From: Alkaliphilus serpentinus
GTDB taxonomy: Bacteria; Bacillota; Clostridia; Peptostreptococcales; Natronincolaceae
Length of the DNA: 64,000 nucleotides
Reading direction: 5' to 3'
Assembly: GCF_009017255.1 (NCBI RefSeq)
Contig: NZ_WBZB01000002.1
Coordinates: 25,270-89,269 of the forward strand
Positions 43,916 through 53,297 of this stretch are shown here, piece after piece (the stretch's first letter is position 1; every line of letters begins with the position of its first letter). The position numbers were made by a program, and so were the translations under genes. The notes below the pieces were generated by a model that was not told where the DNA came from, did not search any database, and was given only the letters and a program-made list of their open reading frames with translations.

Positions 43916-44797
43916 TCACTTTACTTCCTTAAAGCCTTCTCCCAGAACCTCGTGAATAGTTGTAACCATGATAAAGGCCTTTTCATCGATGGAGTATACA
44001 ATCTTTTTAAGCTTTGCCACCTCAACTCGACTGACAACGCAAAGCAATACATCCCGCCTAGTGCCTGTATATAATCCTCTTCCATCAAGGGAGGTGACCC
44101 CTCTACCAATCTCTTCCATAATTTTCTTACCTATTTCCTTTGGATGATTGGATATAATATAGAATGCTTTTGAGTAGCTCATTCCTTCAACTATAAAATC
44201 TGTTACCTTTACTAATATGTACAATGCAATTACTGAATATAAGGCTGTTTCAATATTTTTTTCTATGATTCCAGCAGCTGCAACAATCATTAAATCTAAA
44301 AACATCATCATTTTAGCTGTGCTAATGGAGGGGAAATAATGATTCAGAATGGCTCCAGCTAAATCTGTACCCCCTGTTGTACCACCGTATTTAAAAATAA
44401 CTCCTAATCCCAAACCCATTACTACACCGCCATAAATACTAGATAATAATAAGTCGTTGGTTATGGTGACCTCCGGGCCAAATATAATCAAGAATAAACG
44501 AATAAATCCCGATAGGGTGAGGGTGGCATAGGCTGTTTTAAAGCCAAAGAGCTTCCCTAAAACCATTATTCCCGTTATAAATAACGGCAGGTTCATTACT
44601 AGGTTGGTAACATCAATGGGTATCCCGGTAAGCTTCTGAAGGAGGATAGCTAAGCCCGTTACCCCTCCTGGGGCAATGGTATTGGGTTCAAGGAAGAAAT
44701 TTAAGCTTATGGCCATAAATCCACAGCCAATTGTAATTCCTATGTATTCGATTATGGTTCTTAGTCGTCTATTCATCATCACAGAAAATCCCCCCAT
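43916..44797 (-). CDS. YitT family membrane protein (DUF161/DUF2179)
   Basis: 293 residues. Five to six membrane segments (about 15-195) followed by a cytoplasmic DUF2179 domain (from about 215: GRGVTSLDGRGLYTGTRRDVLLCVVSR). A conserved loop reads NTIAPGGVTGLAILLQ. The family is abundant in Firmicutes with no proven substrate. The start is uncertain: the ATG at 44797 lies just after the tagA stop, while a GTG at 44782 has GGGGGG 7 bases upstream. It is probably in the same unit as tagA and csaB. Confidence 0.9.
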   Translation of the reverse strand: MGGFSVMMNRRLRTIIEYIGITIGCGFMAISLNFFLEPNTIAPGGVTGLAILLQKLTGIPIDVTNLVMNLPLFITGIMVLGKLFGFKTAYATLTLSGFIRLFLIIFGPEVTITNDLLLSSIYGGVVMGLGLGVIFKYGGTTGGTDLAGAILNHYFPSISTAKMMMFLDLMIVAAAGIIEKNIETALYSVIALYILVKVTDFIVEGMSYSKAFYIISNHPKEIGKKIMEEIGRGVTSLDGRGLYTGTRRDVLLCVVSRVEVAKLKKIVYSIDEKAFIMVTTIHEVLGEGFKEVK

Positions 44798-44803
44798 AAA
44801 GGG

Positions 44804-45526
44804 CTAGCCCTTTATAATAAACCGTATTAAAAACTTGGGCAACAATAGCATCCGTTTATATCTTCTAGGTTCCTTAATTAACCTATAAAACCACTCTAGA
44901 CCCACTCTTTGAAAGGCAAGGGGGGCACGTTTAACCACACCTGCGTAAACATCTATGCTTCCTCCAACCCCCATGGCAATTTTACAACGAAGCCTATTTT
45001 TATTATTACTAATCCATATCTCCTGTTTAGGTGCACCAAGGCCTACAATTAGTACATCTACCTTTGACCCATTGATATCTTCAATGATTTTTTCTTCATC
45101 TCCTGGCTGAAGGTATCCATGATGATATCCCGCAATCCTTATACCAGGATGCTTTTCTTCAATGTTTTTAATAGCCCTTTCAGGAATTCCTGGTTTTCCA
45201 CCAAATATATAGATCGATTTGTGATTTTGGCTGCAGTATTCAAGAATTTTATCCATTAACTCGATTCCAGGAACCCTCTCCTTAAGACCTAAGGATTTAA
45301 GTTTAGATGCTAGAATAAGGCCTATGCCATCTGGCACAACCAAATCTCCCTTTTGAAGTGTCTCCTTAAGCTGCTGATTATTTTGTGCCAGCATTACAAT
45401 TTCAGGGTTGGGGGTAAAAATCTGTTTTAAACCTTCAGAGTTAAGAAAGTCTATAGCCATTTCTAAAGCCTCCGACTGAGTTACTGCACTTATGGGTACA
45501 TCGAAAATGGATATCTTTTCAATCAT
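44804..45526 (-). CDS. tagA: WecG/TagA/CpsF family glycosyltransferase
   Basis: 240 residues. The family adds N-acetylmannosamine to undecaprenyl-linked GlcNAc, an early step of wall teichoic acid and other wall polymers. Motifs seen: TPNPEIVMLAQ, VPDGIGLILASK (the catalytic Asp region), FGGKPGIPERAI, GLGAPKQEIWI and GVGGSIDVYAGVVKRAP. Its ATG overlaps the csaB end by 4 bases. The neighbours csaB and DUF5693 suggest a secondary cell-wall polymer. Confidence 0.93.
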   Translation of the reverse strand: MIEKISIFDVPISAVTQSEALEMAIDFLNSEGLKQIFTPNPEIVMLAQNNQQLKETLQKGDLVVPDGIGLILASKLKSLGLKERVPGIELMDKILEYCSQNHKSIYIFGGKPGIPERAIKNIEEKHPGIRIAGYHHGYLQPGDEEKIIEDINGSKVDVLIVGLGAPKQEIWISNNKNRLRCKIAMGVGGSIDVYAGVVKRAPLAFQRVGLEWFYRLIKEPRRYKRMLLLPKFLIRFIIKG

Positions 45527-46614
45527 CTACCTTCATCCTCCTTAATTAAATCCATGAATATTTCCTTTGTTCTTTCAGCCTTTTTTCTATGCTGCTGATT
45601 AATTTCCTTTAGATGATTCACCAAGCTATTACGCTTATTTAAAACATCTTCGATTACAGTGTATAAATGTATTTGATCAAGCTTCTCTACCTTCCCTCCA
45701 CTTCTTTGGTCTATGGATTTTAAGAAGCTATGAATCTTTTCTTCATATTCTAGACCTACCATAGGAACATGAACAATGGTGGCAAATATCAAGGAGTGCA
45801 ACCTCATTCCAATCATTAGTTCTGTTCTGCTGATGATTCCTGCAATCTCTTCGGGAGAATAGCTTTTAGTAATGATTTTTCCTTTGGTTTCCATCAAATT
45901 AACTATTTCTGTAGAAATTTCGACATCCTCTGGATATTGCATAGGAATAAAGACGATATTATATCCCCTTTTGTCTAGGTAATCAGCAGTGGCAGCTATG
46001 ATTTTCTTATAGCTTTCTTGGCCTTTCCAACGCCTAACGGATATACCTACATATTTCTTTCCTTCTTCAAACCCCTCTTGGTGAAGAAGGCTATTGATTT
46101 CCTCTTCAGAAATCAAATCCATTCCAAAGGTAACATCTGCAGTAACAGTGATGTTATGTTTAACTCCCAAGGATTGAAGCAGTTCCTTAGAGTTATAATC
46201 CCTTACTGTGATAACGTCCACCTTTTCAATAATGTATTTTACCAATCTTCTATTTAAGCTAGAATTAATGGGTCCAAATCCATTTCCATAGAACATAACC
46301 TTTTTTCCCATTTTTTTAGCTAAAAGGACAATGGCTAGGTAATATAAGAGGGATCTGCTACTGGTGACATCCTGTAATATAGATCCTCCACCACAAATTA
46401 CAGCATCACTATCCTTAATAGCCTTTATAATCTGCCTATAATGATTCCTACTTATGCCTACAATATTGTACTTTTCAGTTGTTTCTTTAGCGTTGTAGGT
46501 TAATGCACTAACTTGAATATCCTTCCTTCGGATTTGCTTGATTATGGTTTTAAGGATTGCTTCATCTCCAGCATTCCTAAAGCCATAATAACCGAATAAA
46601 AAAACTTTTTTCAT
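45523..46614 (-). CDS. csaB: Polysaccharide pyruvyl transferase CsaB
   Basis: 363 residues. CsaB puts a pyruvyl ketal on the secondary cell-wall polymer so that SLH-domain surface proteins can bind. Motifs seen: YYGFRNAGDEAILKTI at the start, CGGGSILQDVTSSRSLLYY, GNGFGPI, and MRLHSLIFATIVHVPMVG near the C terminus. It lies 1 base after the DUF5693 gene and overlaps tagA by 4 bases, so the three are co-transcribed. No SLH protein is in the window. Confidence 0.94.
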   Translation of the reverse strand: MKKVFLFGYYGFRNAGDEAILKTIIKQIRRKDIQVSALTYNAKETTEKYNIVGISRNHYRQIIKAIKDSDAVICGGGSILQDVTSSRSLLYYLAIVLLAKKMGKKVMFYGNGFGPINSSLNRRLVKYIIEKVDVITVRDYNSKELLQSLGVKHNITVTADVTFGMDLISEEEINSLLHQEGFEEGKKYVGISVRRWKGQESYKKIIAATADYLDKRGYNIVFIPMQYPEDVEISTEIVNLMETKGKIITKSYSPEEIAGIISRTELMIGMRLHSLIFATIVHVPMVGLEYEEKIHSFLKSIDQRSGGKVEKLDQIHLYTVIEDVLNKRNSLVNHLKEINQQHRKKAERTKEIFMDLIKEDEGR

Positions 46615-46615
46615 C

Positions 46616-48769
46616 TTAACCTTCCTCTCTTGAAGGTAATACTTTATTGATTACTTTTATACCAGCTTCCATAATTGCAATATATACTAGACCAATACCT
46701 ATTCCAAATATAAGAGAATAGAGGGTTCTGATTGTAGAGATATATAAGGGTGTTCTAAGATGACTAAAGGTGTTAATAATAGATGTTTGTCCCATAACAG
46801 CTCCTAGTCCAGCCAAAATGATTAGGTATTTATTGCCCTTAAGGGCATAATAAATCCCCATGATCATTAGTGGAAATCCTATTATAAACTCCTTTGTTCT
46901 GGGTCTGGCCAGTAGGTTCTCTTCTAGAATATTACGCATGATCAGCTCAAATTCAAAGGCCTTTATGTTGGTTTCATGTCCTGTTCTCGAAATATAAATG
47001 TAGCCTGCCACTAACAAAATCCCACCAGCTAAGACATAGATAATCTTAATATTTTCAAGTAATAACCTCTTTATTTCCGACAGCTGTATACTAGTGTTAT
47101 TCTCATCTTTATCCCTTCTGTAGCCAAAGTATTTAAGGAAAACAAGTCCGAAAACGAATATAGGCAATAGCTGACTTATTTTCACCCCCCGATAGATATC
47201 CATTTCTAGAAGGTATTGGATACTTGAAAGGATGGCTGCAACTGATAATGCTCCTATCAGGGAAATTCCTGAAGCTATAAATAATTCTTTTACTGAGAAC
47301 ACTAAGGCTCTTTTTACATCAACCTTACTGTTGTCTTTAAAGTAATGGCTACATCTATGGATGTAATAAAAAACGCCTAAAGAAGACCAAATGATGGATG
47401 CTGCTAATGCCAAAACCTTTTCACCTAAAGATGGCATTAAGAAAATCATTCCTGTTACTCCGAGGATTCCTAGAATCAAAAGGATGAACTTATGACGATC
47501 TTTGACCTTGAAAAGGTTACTAAACAATAGCACAGCAGCGGCAGCAGTTCCCCATCCCATTAAAAGCATATAGCGAAGTCTAACCCGATGAGGATCCATA
47601 ACAGAGGCTTCTCCTAAGCTCATACCGTGTTCTTCTAATCTTCCTTCAAAGCGTTCAAACATTTTTTGGTAATCCTCTACATTTGTAACATAAACCTGCT
47701 TGTCATACTTAAAGGGTCTAAAGAGAATGAGTCTGATGTTTCTTTCCGTTACAGCACGGTATAGGGTGTTTTCTATTTCCTCAGCCCCTTGGTATTGATA
47801 ATAGCCATAGCGCTCTTGAATATACTCAGGTACAGAAAAAAGTCTTACTGCGTTGTAATTGGTGCTTTGAACAATATTTCTTAACCCCACCTGTTCTAGA
47901 TGCTGCCTCTGAACAGAGGTTTCAATTAGAGCTGCCTTTATATTATTTTCATACATATGTTCAATGACTAAATGTAGTTCATCAGGAAAGCCCAACACAA
48001 TTTCTCCATCAAATATGAATACCGATGGTTTCATACCAAGGTTCTGATAGTTCTTTATGAAAGCATTAACGTATTTTTCAGTAACCCAACCTCTATAACT
48101 AAAGGGTCTTGGGTAAATCTCTAGCCCAGCTTCTCTTATTTCGGCTATTTTATTTGGATCAAAACCAAAGGTTAAATAAGTTAGTCTTGAAGAGGCAATC
48201 ACATCTGTTGGCATAATTCCCTTTTCTCGACTGTCCACTAAAAAATCCGTCTTAGAGTATAAAGTATCCCTTACTGTGCCCTTAAGAACAATGATATAGC
48301 TTTCATCCCCGTTAATTAACTGAAATTTTTCTGTATCGTATCTTTCTATTAGCCCCTCAGAAATGAAATCATATAGCTCCTTGGAATCCGTGATGGCCAC
48401 TACATCATGATCATTTTTATTGCTTCCATTATAGTATTCCACCAATTCCTTTGGATATTTTTCTTCCCAGTTATACTCTTTAAATATATGAGCTGACATT
48501 TCAACCTTGATTGGAGCTCCATCCTCCACCAAGGAATAAAGGCTTTCTTCCCTTAATGCCACATGGTTAATCCCTAAGCTTTTAAACTCACTAAACCACT
48601 GGCTTAAGGTTTCTTCTGACTGTTTAGACATTTCTCTAAACTCATAATAATCTAGAATAACCTCAACCCTTTTGTTATTTCTTTCACTATTGATTCTACC
48701 ACCTAATACTATTAGCATTGCTATTATACCGATGAATATTATCGAATAGATAATTTTATTTTTCTTCAT
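46616..48769 (-). CDS. DUF5693 family large membrane protein
   Basis: 717 residues. One N-terminal anchor (7-24), a large outside domain (about 30-400, with a TIM-barrel-like pattern of strands), and about eight membrane segments (from about 405 to 705). It is regularly next to csaB in clostridia, suggesting a role in making or exporting the pyruvylated wall polymer, but no function is proven. It is first in the DUF5693-csaB-tagA unit. Confidence 0.88.
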   Translation of the reverse strand: MKKNKIIYSIIFIGIIAMLIVLGGRINSERNNKRVEVILDYYEFREMSKQSEETLSQWFSEFKSLGINHVALREESLYSLVEDGAPIKVEMSAHIFKEYNWEEKYPKELVEYYNGSNKNDHDVVAITDSKELYDFISEGLIERYDTEKFQLINGDESYIIVLKGTVRDTLYSKTDFLVDSREKGIMPTDVIASSRLTYLTFGFDPNKIAEIREAGLEIYPRPFSYRGWVTEKYVNAFIKNYQNLGMKPSVFIFDGEIVLGFPDELHLVIEHMYENNIKAALIETSVQRQHLEQVGLRNIVQSTNYNAVRLFSVPEYIQERYGYYQYQGAEEIENTLYRAVTERNIRLILFRPFKYDKQVYVTNVEDYQKMFERFEGRLEEHGMSLGEASVMDPHRVRLRYMLLMGWGTAAAAVLLFSNLFKVKDRHKFILLILGILGVTGMIFLMPSLGEKVLALAASIIWSSLGVFYYIHRCSHYFKDNSKVDVKRALVFSVKELFIASGISLIGALSVAAILSSIQYLLEMDIYRGVKISQLLPIFVFGLVFLKYFGYRRDKDENNTSIQLSEIKRLLLENIKIIYVLAGGILLVAGYIYISRTGHETNIKAFEFELIMRNILEENLLARPRTKEFIIGFPLMIMGIYYALKGNKYLIILAGLGAVMGQTSIINTFSHLRTPLYISTIRTLYSLIFGIGIGLVYIAIMEAGIKVINKVLPSREEG

Positions 48770-49033
48770 GCAGTCACTTCCTTATTTAAATTTTTCCTTT
48801 AGCTATTAAATTTAAATATATCTTAAATGGTTTGTTATTTATTCTTTTATAACCTTTTAAATAATACTTTAGGGCCAAATAATTGATTTTCTTCCCTGTA
48901 TTTATAAACAATAAGTAATCCACTTATAAATATAAAGGTTAGAGTAGTAAATTTCAATCCCCTATTTATGATTGAAAATATAAAAGGCAATAAACCTCAG
49001 ACCATCGAAAAAGTATAAAACTACAATTAAACA
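48770..49033. other. Upstream spacer of DUF5693, no gene seen
   Basis: Very AT-rich. It must hold the promoter for the DUF5693 operon, but no box pair stands out. The whole gap is 48770-49422; the rest is the family B element, a 130-base GC-richer stretch (49250-49375) and a terminator. Confidence 0.5.
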
Positions 49034-49244
49034 CCTATATTCTTAAATAATGAGAAATCTGCGGAGATAAGAATAAAAGAACGATAAAATTACAGATACA
49101 ATAACCCCTGAGAGATAGTCCCCAGCATATGACAGTATAGTATTTTCAATGTTTGAGCCGACGGTGAGTTTTGAAAATACCTGTAATTTTTAAGTTCATC
49201 CTGCCTTTTGACCGAGAGCCAATTTCTCAGTTTTAAAAAATAGG
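49034..49244. repeat. Palindromic intergenic element, family B, copy 2 (211 bp)
   Basis: The same element as 34132-34309: inverted ends (CCTATATTCTTAAATAATGAG and the complement of CTCAGTTTTAAAAAATAGG), inner pair GTATTTTCAA / TTGAAAATAC around GAGCCGACGGTGAG. It carries about 50 extra bases after the left third. Its flanks share the 8-bp direct repeat AACCTCAG and an inverted ATCGAAAAA / TTTTTCGAT. Confidence 0.7.
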
Positions 49245-49375
49245 GGTTTTTCGATAACCTCAGGCAATAAGCCTTTAGTCCTTTAGGTGAATACAGATAT
49301 TACCATTGTGGACCATCACCACTGCCCGACCAGTTCATCAAGAATGGTACTCATTAGGATCTAACCATTTACATG

Positions 49376-49411
49376 GAAAAAGACTTCCTCATAGTAAGCT
49401 CTAGGAAGTCT
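49376..49411 (-). terminator. Intrinsic terminator of the small exported protein gene
   Basis: AGACTTCCT (49381-49389) and AGGAAGTCT (49403-49411) form a perfect 9-bp stem followed on the minus strand by TTTTCC, 11 bases past the stop. Confidence 0.8.
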
Positions 49412-49422
49412 AATAAGCTGTT

Positions 49423-49923
49423 TTATTTAGTAATTTGATATGCTCCCCTTATAAGTAAAAAGCTATTTTTCTCAGCCTTTACCCCACGACCATCATCTCT
49501 AGGAATTATGATTAAGTGATTTGCAGGGACTACTTGATCTTTTTTTATGTCGACAGCTCCAGTTACATCAGATAAGCCACCGGAAGGGCTATCTTTTGCA
49601 AGTACCTTTCCTGACCGTACAATAATTTCAGTACCTGCTCCTGCAATAACTGACTCCCCAGCCTTAAGCTCAACCACAACATAAGTACTACTGCTATTGG
49701 TTTCATTATCATCAACTACACTTGTATTTGGTATTTCCTTTAGCTTTTCATCAACATAAAATCTCAATTGCTGTATTCTTTGTTCTACGTAGGATTGGGT
49801 AACAATTGGGTCTTCCGTTGAGCCCGGATCTACCTGATTACCATAAACAAACTGGGCTATAAAAATAATCAGACCAATGACAATAACAGAAGTATAAATT
49901 CTCCTTCTTTGTTGCTTAAACAT
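49423..49923 (-). CDS. Small exported protein of unknown function
   Basis: 166 residues. A basic start (MFKQQRRR) and one membrane segment (10-28) suggest a signal anchor. A helical part follows (about 43-63, QSYVEQRIQQLRFYVDEKLK), a Ser/Asn linker, then a beta-rich domain with VVVELKAGESVIAGAGTEII and LIIIPRDDGRGVKAEK. I do not recognise a named family. It is alone in its unit, downstream of ndoA by 142 bases; the same-strand order may be by chance. Confidence 0.75.
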   Translation of the reverse strand: MFKQQRRRIYTSVIVIGLIIFIAQFVYGNQVDPGSTEDPIVTQSYVEQRIQQLRFYVDEKLKEIPNTSVVDDNETNSSSTYVVVELKAGESVIAGAGTEIIVRSGKVLAKDSPSGGLSDVTGAVDIKKDQVVPANHLIIIPRDDGRGVKAEKNSFLLIRGAYQITK

Positions 49924-50065
49924 AAGTAGTCCTCCTAGCTCTTTTGTAATTATGTTATAGTGATTTGTATTTCTATAATATTATACTATAAGTAGTACAA
50001 TAATTAAAGAAGAACCTAATATCCTTAAAACAAATAAAAAAGACCTAAGAAATCCTTAAGCCTCT

Positions 50066-50416
50066 TTAGAAATCAACTAATCCAAGACTAATTAACAAAG
50101 CTTCATTCACCTTTTCCATTATATCGTCATCAAGGTGCCCTACTTTTTCATCCAATCTTCTTTTGTCAATTGTTCTTATTTGTTCTAATAAAACAACTGA
50201 ATCCTTGGGCAAACCATAATCAGTTGCTGTAATTTCAATATGGGTGGGCAGCTTGGCTTTGTTTATTTGTGATGTAATGGCTGCAATAATAACCGTAGGG
50301 CTATATCGATTGCCAATATCATTTTGAACAATTAATACTGGCCTTACCCCACCTTGTTCAGAGCCTATTACTGGACTTAAATCAGCATAGTAGATGTCGC
50401 CTCTTTTAACATTCAC
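50066..50416 (-). CDS. ndoA: Endoribonuclease toxin EndoA/NdoA (MazF family)
   Basis: 116 residues, exactly the length of B. subtilis EndoA, with the same pattern [54 protein letters not shown]. It cuts mRNA at a short sequence when freed from its antitoxin. I chose a GTG at 50416 because it aligns with the family start and has GGAG 10 bases upstream inside the antitoxin gene; another GTG lies three codons earlier. The antitoxin gene ends one base before it, so translation is coupled. Confidence 0.96.
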   Translation of the reverse strand: MNVKRGDIYYADLSPVIGSEQGGVRPVLIVQNDIGNRYSPTVIIAAITSQINKAKLPTHIEITATDYGLPKDSVVLLEQIRTIDKRRLDEKVGHLDDDIMEKVNEALLISLGLVDF

Positions 50417-50417
50417 A

Positions 50418-50693
50418 TCATTCACACTCCGCCATTTTTACCTCATAATTCTCTAAGGAAGATATATCAAGACTTAGGCCAAGCTCTGCTAAGGATAGAT
50501 TTATGTTTGCCATTTCAAGGTAACCACTTTTCATTTTTTCCCTTAGTTCAATTTTACTTTTCTCTCTTAAATATAGCTTCATTGCTTTGCGAATAAATTC
50601 ACTACGATTTGTTTTCTCTGACATGACAATATGATCGATTTCCGTAAGCAGGTAATCGGGTAGGCTTATCATAATTCGCTTAGATTCAGCCAT
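50418..50693 (-). CDS. ndoAI: Antitoxin EndoAI (ribbon-helix-helix, CopG-like)
   Basis: 91 residues. An N-terminal ribbon-helix-helix domain ([20 protein letters not shown], then [14 protein letters not shown]) and a C-terminal tail that would bind EndoA. I chose the ATG at 50693 because AGGAGG lies 6 bases upstream; a longer frame has no ribosome site. It is directly followed by ndoA. The order alr-ndoAI-ndoA is as in Bacillus. Confidence 0.95.
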   Translation of the reverse strand: MAESKRIMISLPDYLLTEIDHIVMSEKTNRSEFIRKAMKLYLREKSKIELREKMKSGYLEMANINLSLAELGLSLDISSLENYEVKMAECE

Positions 50694-50837
50694 TTTGCAC
50701 CTCCTAGAATTATGAGTATCAATAAAGAATACTATAATATATATTATGCCCATCATATAATATAGCTATAATATATATTCTTTTATATATTATTCATTTT
50801 AAGTGTGTCATTATGACGGATAAATTATACAACAATA

Positions 50838-51010
50838 TTTAATGAGTAATGTTTAATGAGTATAAGCAGATAACCCAATCTTTGATTTATGTTAGTCGCT
50901 TAGCTGGGAACTTGTTGTAAAATTTCATATTGACACTTAAGCTATTTTATAACAAGATAACCAGCAACCTTAATTCAACATTCAACATTCAACATTCAAC
51001 ATTATTATTA
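50838..51010 (+). repeat. Dispersed intergenic repeat, family A, copy 5 (long form)
   Basis: The hairpin arms are GCTGGGAACTTGTTGTAAAA (from 50903) and the complement ATTTTATAACAAGATAACCAGC (50944-50965). The tail is TTCAACATTCAACATTCAAC. It aligns with copy 4 at 38225. It fills the gap between alr and ndoAI. Confidence 0.7.
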
Positions 51011-51031
51011 ATTCATTTATAGCACTCTTCT

Positions 51032-52204
51032 TTATTCTAACAAACTATCCTTGATGTGTAAAAGGTTATTATTTTCCAAATATACTCGTGGGACCCGCTT
51101 TCCAATCATGCAAACCACCTCATAATTGATGGTTCCCAATTTTTCTGCTACATCGTCTACAGTATTGTATAAATCTGAGTCCTCTCCAAATAGCACCACC
51201 TGGTCTCCTTGATGGACTTCAATCCCTGAGGCATCAGCCATACATTGATCCATACAAATTCTACCCACTATTGGAATCTGTTTACCTTTTAGAGTTACTG
51301 TAGCTTTGTTCGTAAGCATCCTTGTAAAGCCATCAGCATAACCAATGGGTAGAGTGATAATTTGCTTCTTCTCAGAAGTCTTGTATATGTGTCCATAACT
51401 TATTCCCTGGTTAGCCTCCACCATTTTTACATGGGATACCCTAGCCTTTAAGCTCATTACCTGCTTCAGCTTTACAGCCTGATGATTTACCTCCTTCGAT
51501 GGGTAAAGTCCATAAAGCATAATTCCAGCCCTCACCATATCAAGATTCATTTCTGGTAAATCGATGATGGCTGCGCTATTAGAGACATGCTTAATGGGGA
51601 TGAATATACCTTTCGCTTCCAAGGCTTCTACTAGGCCCATAAAGAGATTGTATTGTTTCCACGTATAGGTTTTATCCACCTCATCCGCTACTGCGAAGTG
51701 GGTATAGATGCCTTCAACAATTACATTGGGTAGCTTAAATAGATCCTCTATAATTTCTACAGAGTCTTCATTGGCTTGAAGGCCTAATCTAGACATTCCT
51801 GTGTCGATTTTTATGTGTAGCTTGATGTGCTTATTTTCAGCCTCAGCAATTTTAGATAAAGCTTTACCTTGTTGGAGGCTATATACAGTTTGTATAAGAT
51901 TATAGTCCAATAAGTGTTTACCCTGCTCCTCAGGTGTATATCCTAAAATCAAAAGGGAAGCATCAATTCCCTTTCTTCTTAGCTGTATCCCTTCACTTAG
52001 AGTAGCTACCGCAAGGCGATCGGCTCCATTATCCAATAATGTTTGGGCAATCTCAGCTGCTCCATGACCATAGCCATCTGCCTTAATTACAGCACAAACC
52101 TTTGCCTCCTCCTTCACTACCCTTCTTATCTCTTTTATATTATTTTTTAAATTATCTAGATTAATCTCTGCCCAAACCGGCCTCAAATCTCCAAGCTTTT
52201 CCAC
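51032..52204 (-). CDS. alr: Alanine racemase
   Basis: 390 residues, a PLP enzyme that makes D-alanine for peptidoglycan. The PLP lysine is in AVIKADGYGHGA near residue 41, and the catalytic Tyr in GISYGHIYKT near residue 270. Other motifs: IDTGMSRLG, TSNSA-type HVSNSAAIIDLP, GRICMDQCMAD. It starts at 52204 with GAGAGGAG upstream, 30 bases after the LolA-like gene, and is part of the acpS-lolA-like-alr group. Confidence 0.97.
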   Translation of the reverse strand: MEKLGDLRPVWAEINLDNLKNNIKEIRRVVKEEAKVCAVIKADGYGHGAAEIAQTLLDNGADRLAVATLSEGIQLRRKGIDASLLILGYTPEEQGKHLLDYNLIQTVYSLQQGKALSKIAEAENKHIKLHIKIDTGMSRLGLQANEDSVEIIEDLFKLPNVIVEGIYTHFAVADEVDKTYTWKQYNLFMGLVEALEAKGIFIPIKHVSNSAAIIDLPEMNLDMVRAGIMLYGLYPSKEVNHQAVKLKQVMSLKARVSHVKMVEANQGISYGHIYKTSEKKQIITLPIGYADGFTRMLTNKATVTLKGKQIPIVGRICMDQCMADASGIEVHQGDQVVLFGEDSDLYNTVDDVAEKLGTINYEVVCMIGKRVPRVYLENNNLLHIKDSLLE

Positions 52205-52234
52205 CTAGATTCTCCTCTCTTGTAGTTATGAAGA

Positions 52235-52870
52235 TTAATTTTCATTAGTATGTATATAAAATAAGTCCTCCTCTAAGGGACTATTGTATTGAAATTCATC
52301 AAAATCAACTCTGTAACGGATGCTACCTTCTTCATCTAACACTTGCAAATGGGCGGGATGAAGGCTTTTAGTAGAAATCCACAGCTTTTGTTTATTAAAA
52401 TAAAAGTTCCCCCCAGATAAGGGTGTTTCTAATACTATGTATTCACCATTGTTGAAGGAATCTTTATAGATATTGGCTTCCTCATTGCTGATAAGATTTT
52501 CCATGAAATTACCAACAAACATGAGCTGCTCTCCTGATTTTTCAAAGGAGTTGGTTTTCCATATTTGGTTTATGGATGGATTGATAATCCAGGCAGATTT
52601 ACCATTATAAATCGTAGTATAACCCATATACTCCTCTGGGGATATGGCCTCTAGCCTATATTTATTAGGATACTTATACATTTGGATAAAACTATATTCT
52701 CTTTCTCCCTTTTCATCTTCAACATAAATTGTTGCTTTGCATTGATAGCTCTTCATTTCCCCCAGTTTCTTTTGTGCTTTATAGAGAATTTCATCATTAG
52801 TAGGTTGTTTACAGGACATCAACAGCAGTAGTGTTCCAATAATGATTAATACAACCCGCCAAAGCTTCAA
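52235..52870 (-). CDS. LolA-like lipoprotein (YdcC family)
   Basis: 211 residues. Signal peptide with lipobox LLLMSC (Cys20), then a LolA/outer-membrane-lipoprotein-sorting-like beta fold (SYQCKATIYVEDEKG, QMYKYPNKYRLEAISPEEY, YNGKSAWIINPSINQIW). In Gram-positives these proteins, such as YdcC, lie between acpS and alr; the role is not proven. It starts at 52870 with GGAGG upstream, 26 bases past acpS. Confidence 0.9.
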   Translation of the reverse strand: MKLWRVVLIIIGTLLLLMSCKQPTNDEILYKAQKKLGEMKSYQCKATIYVEDEKGEREYSFIQMYKYPNKYRLEAISPEEYMGYTTIYNGKSAWIINPSINQIWKTNSFEKSGEQLMFVGNFMENLISNEEANIYKDSFNNGEYIVLETPLSGGNFYFNKQKLWISTKSLHPAHLQVLDEEGSIRYRVDFDEFQYNSPLEEDLFYIHTNEN

Positions 52871-52896
52871 TTAGAAACCTCCTCCTTATATCCCCT

Positions 52897-53265
52897 TTAT
52901 GTAGCAATAGCTTGGGCAATTGCATCACCTCTACTATGGGATATACTTATATGAATTTCTGTTATATCTCTACTATATGCAATATTAAGGGCATTATTAT
53001 GTAATTTTATATAGGGCTTACCCAACTCATCCTTATATATTTCTATATCCCTCCATTGAATATCCCTTAGACCCGTTCCCAAAGCCTTTAATACTGCCTC
53101 CTTAGCAGCAAAAAAGCCAGCCACACTAGATGGTTTAAGCTGATTTTCCTTTAATAAAATTATCTCCCCTTGGGTAAATAATCTTTCAATGAATTTCGGT
53201 GATCTCTCCATTGCCCTTTTGATTCTTTCAATTTCAATTATATCGATACCTGTACCTTTTATCAT
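52897..53265 (-). CDS. acpS: Holo-[acyl-carrier-protein] synthase
   Basis: 122 residues, normal length. AcpS moves the 4'-phosphopantetheine from CoA to ACP. The N-terminal GTGIDIIEIERI carries the Mg-binding Asp, and FAAKEAVLKALGTGL the Glu and Lys of the active site; the C-terminal HISISHSRGDAIA is the third motif. First gene of the acpS-lolA-like-alr group. Confidence 0.97.
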   Translation of the reverse strand: MIKGTGIDIIEIERIKRAMERSPKFIERLFTQGEIILLKENQLKPSSVAGFFAAKEAVLKALGTGLRDIQWRDIEIYKDELGKPYIKLHNNALNIAYSRDITEIHISISHSRGDAIAQAIAT

Positions 53266-53297
53266 TGAACCACCTCGAATATATCATAACACTAAAA

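Noticed and set aside
50066..50693. Mobile toxin-antitoxin module
   Set aside because: ndoAI-ndoA next to alr is the conserved chromosomal arrangement of Firmicutes, not a sign of transfer.
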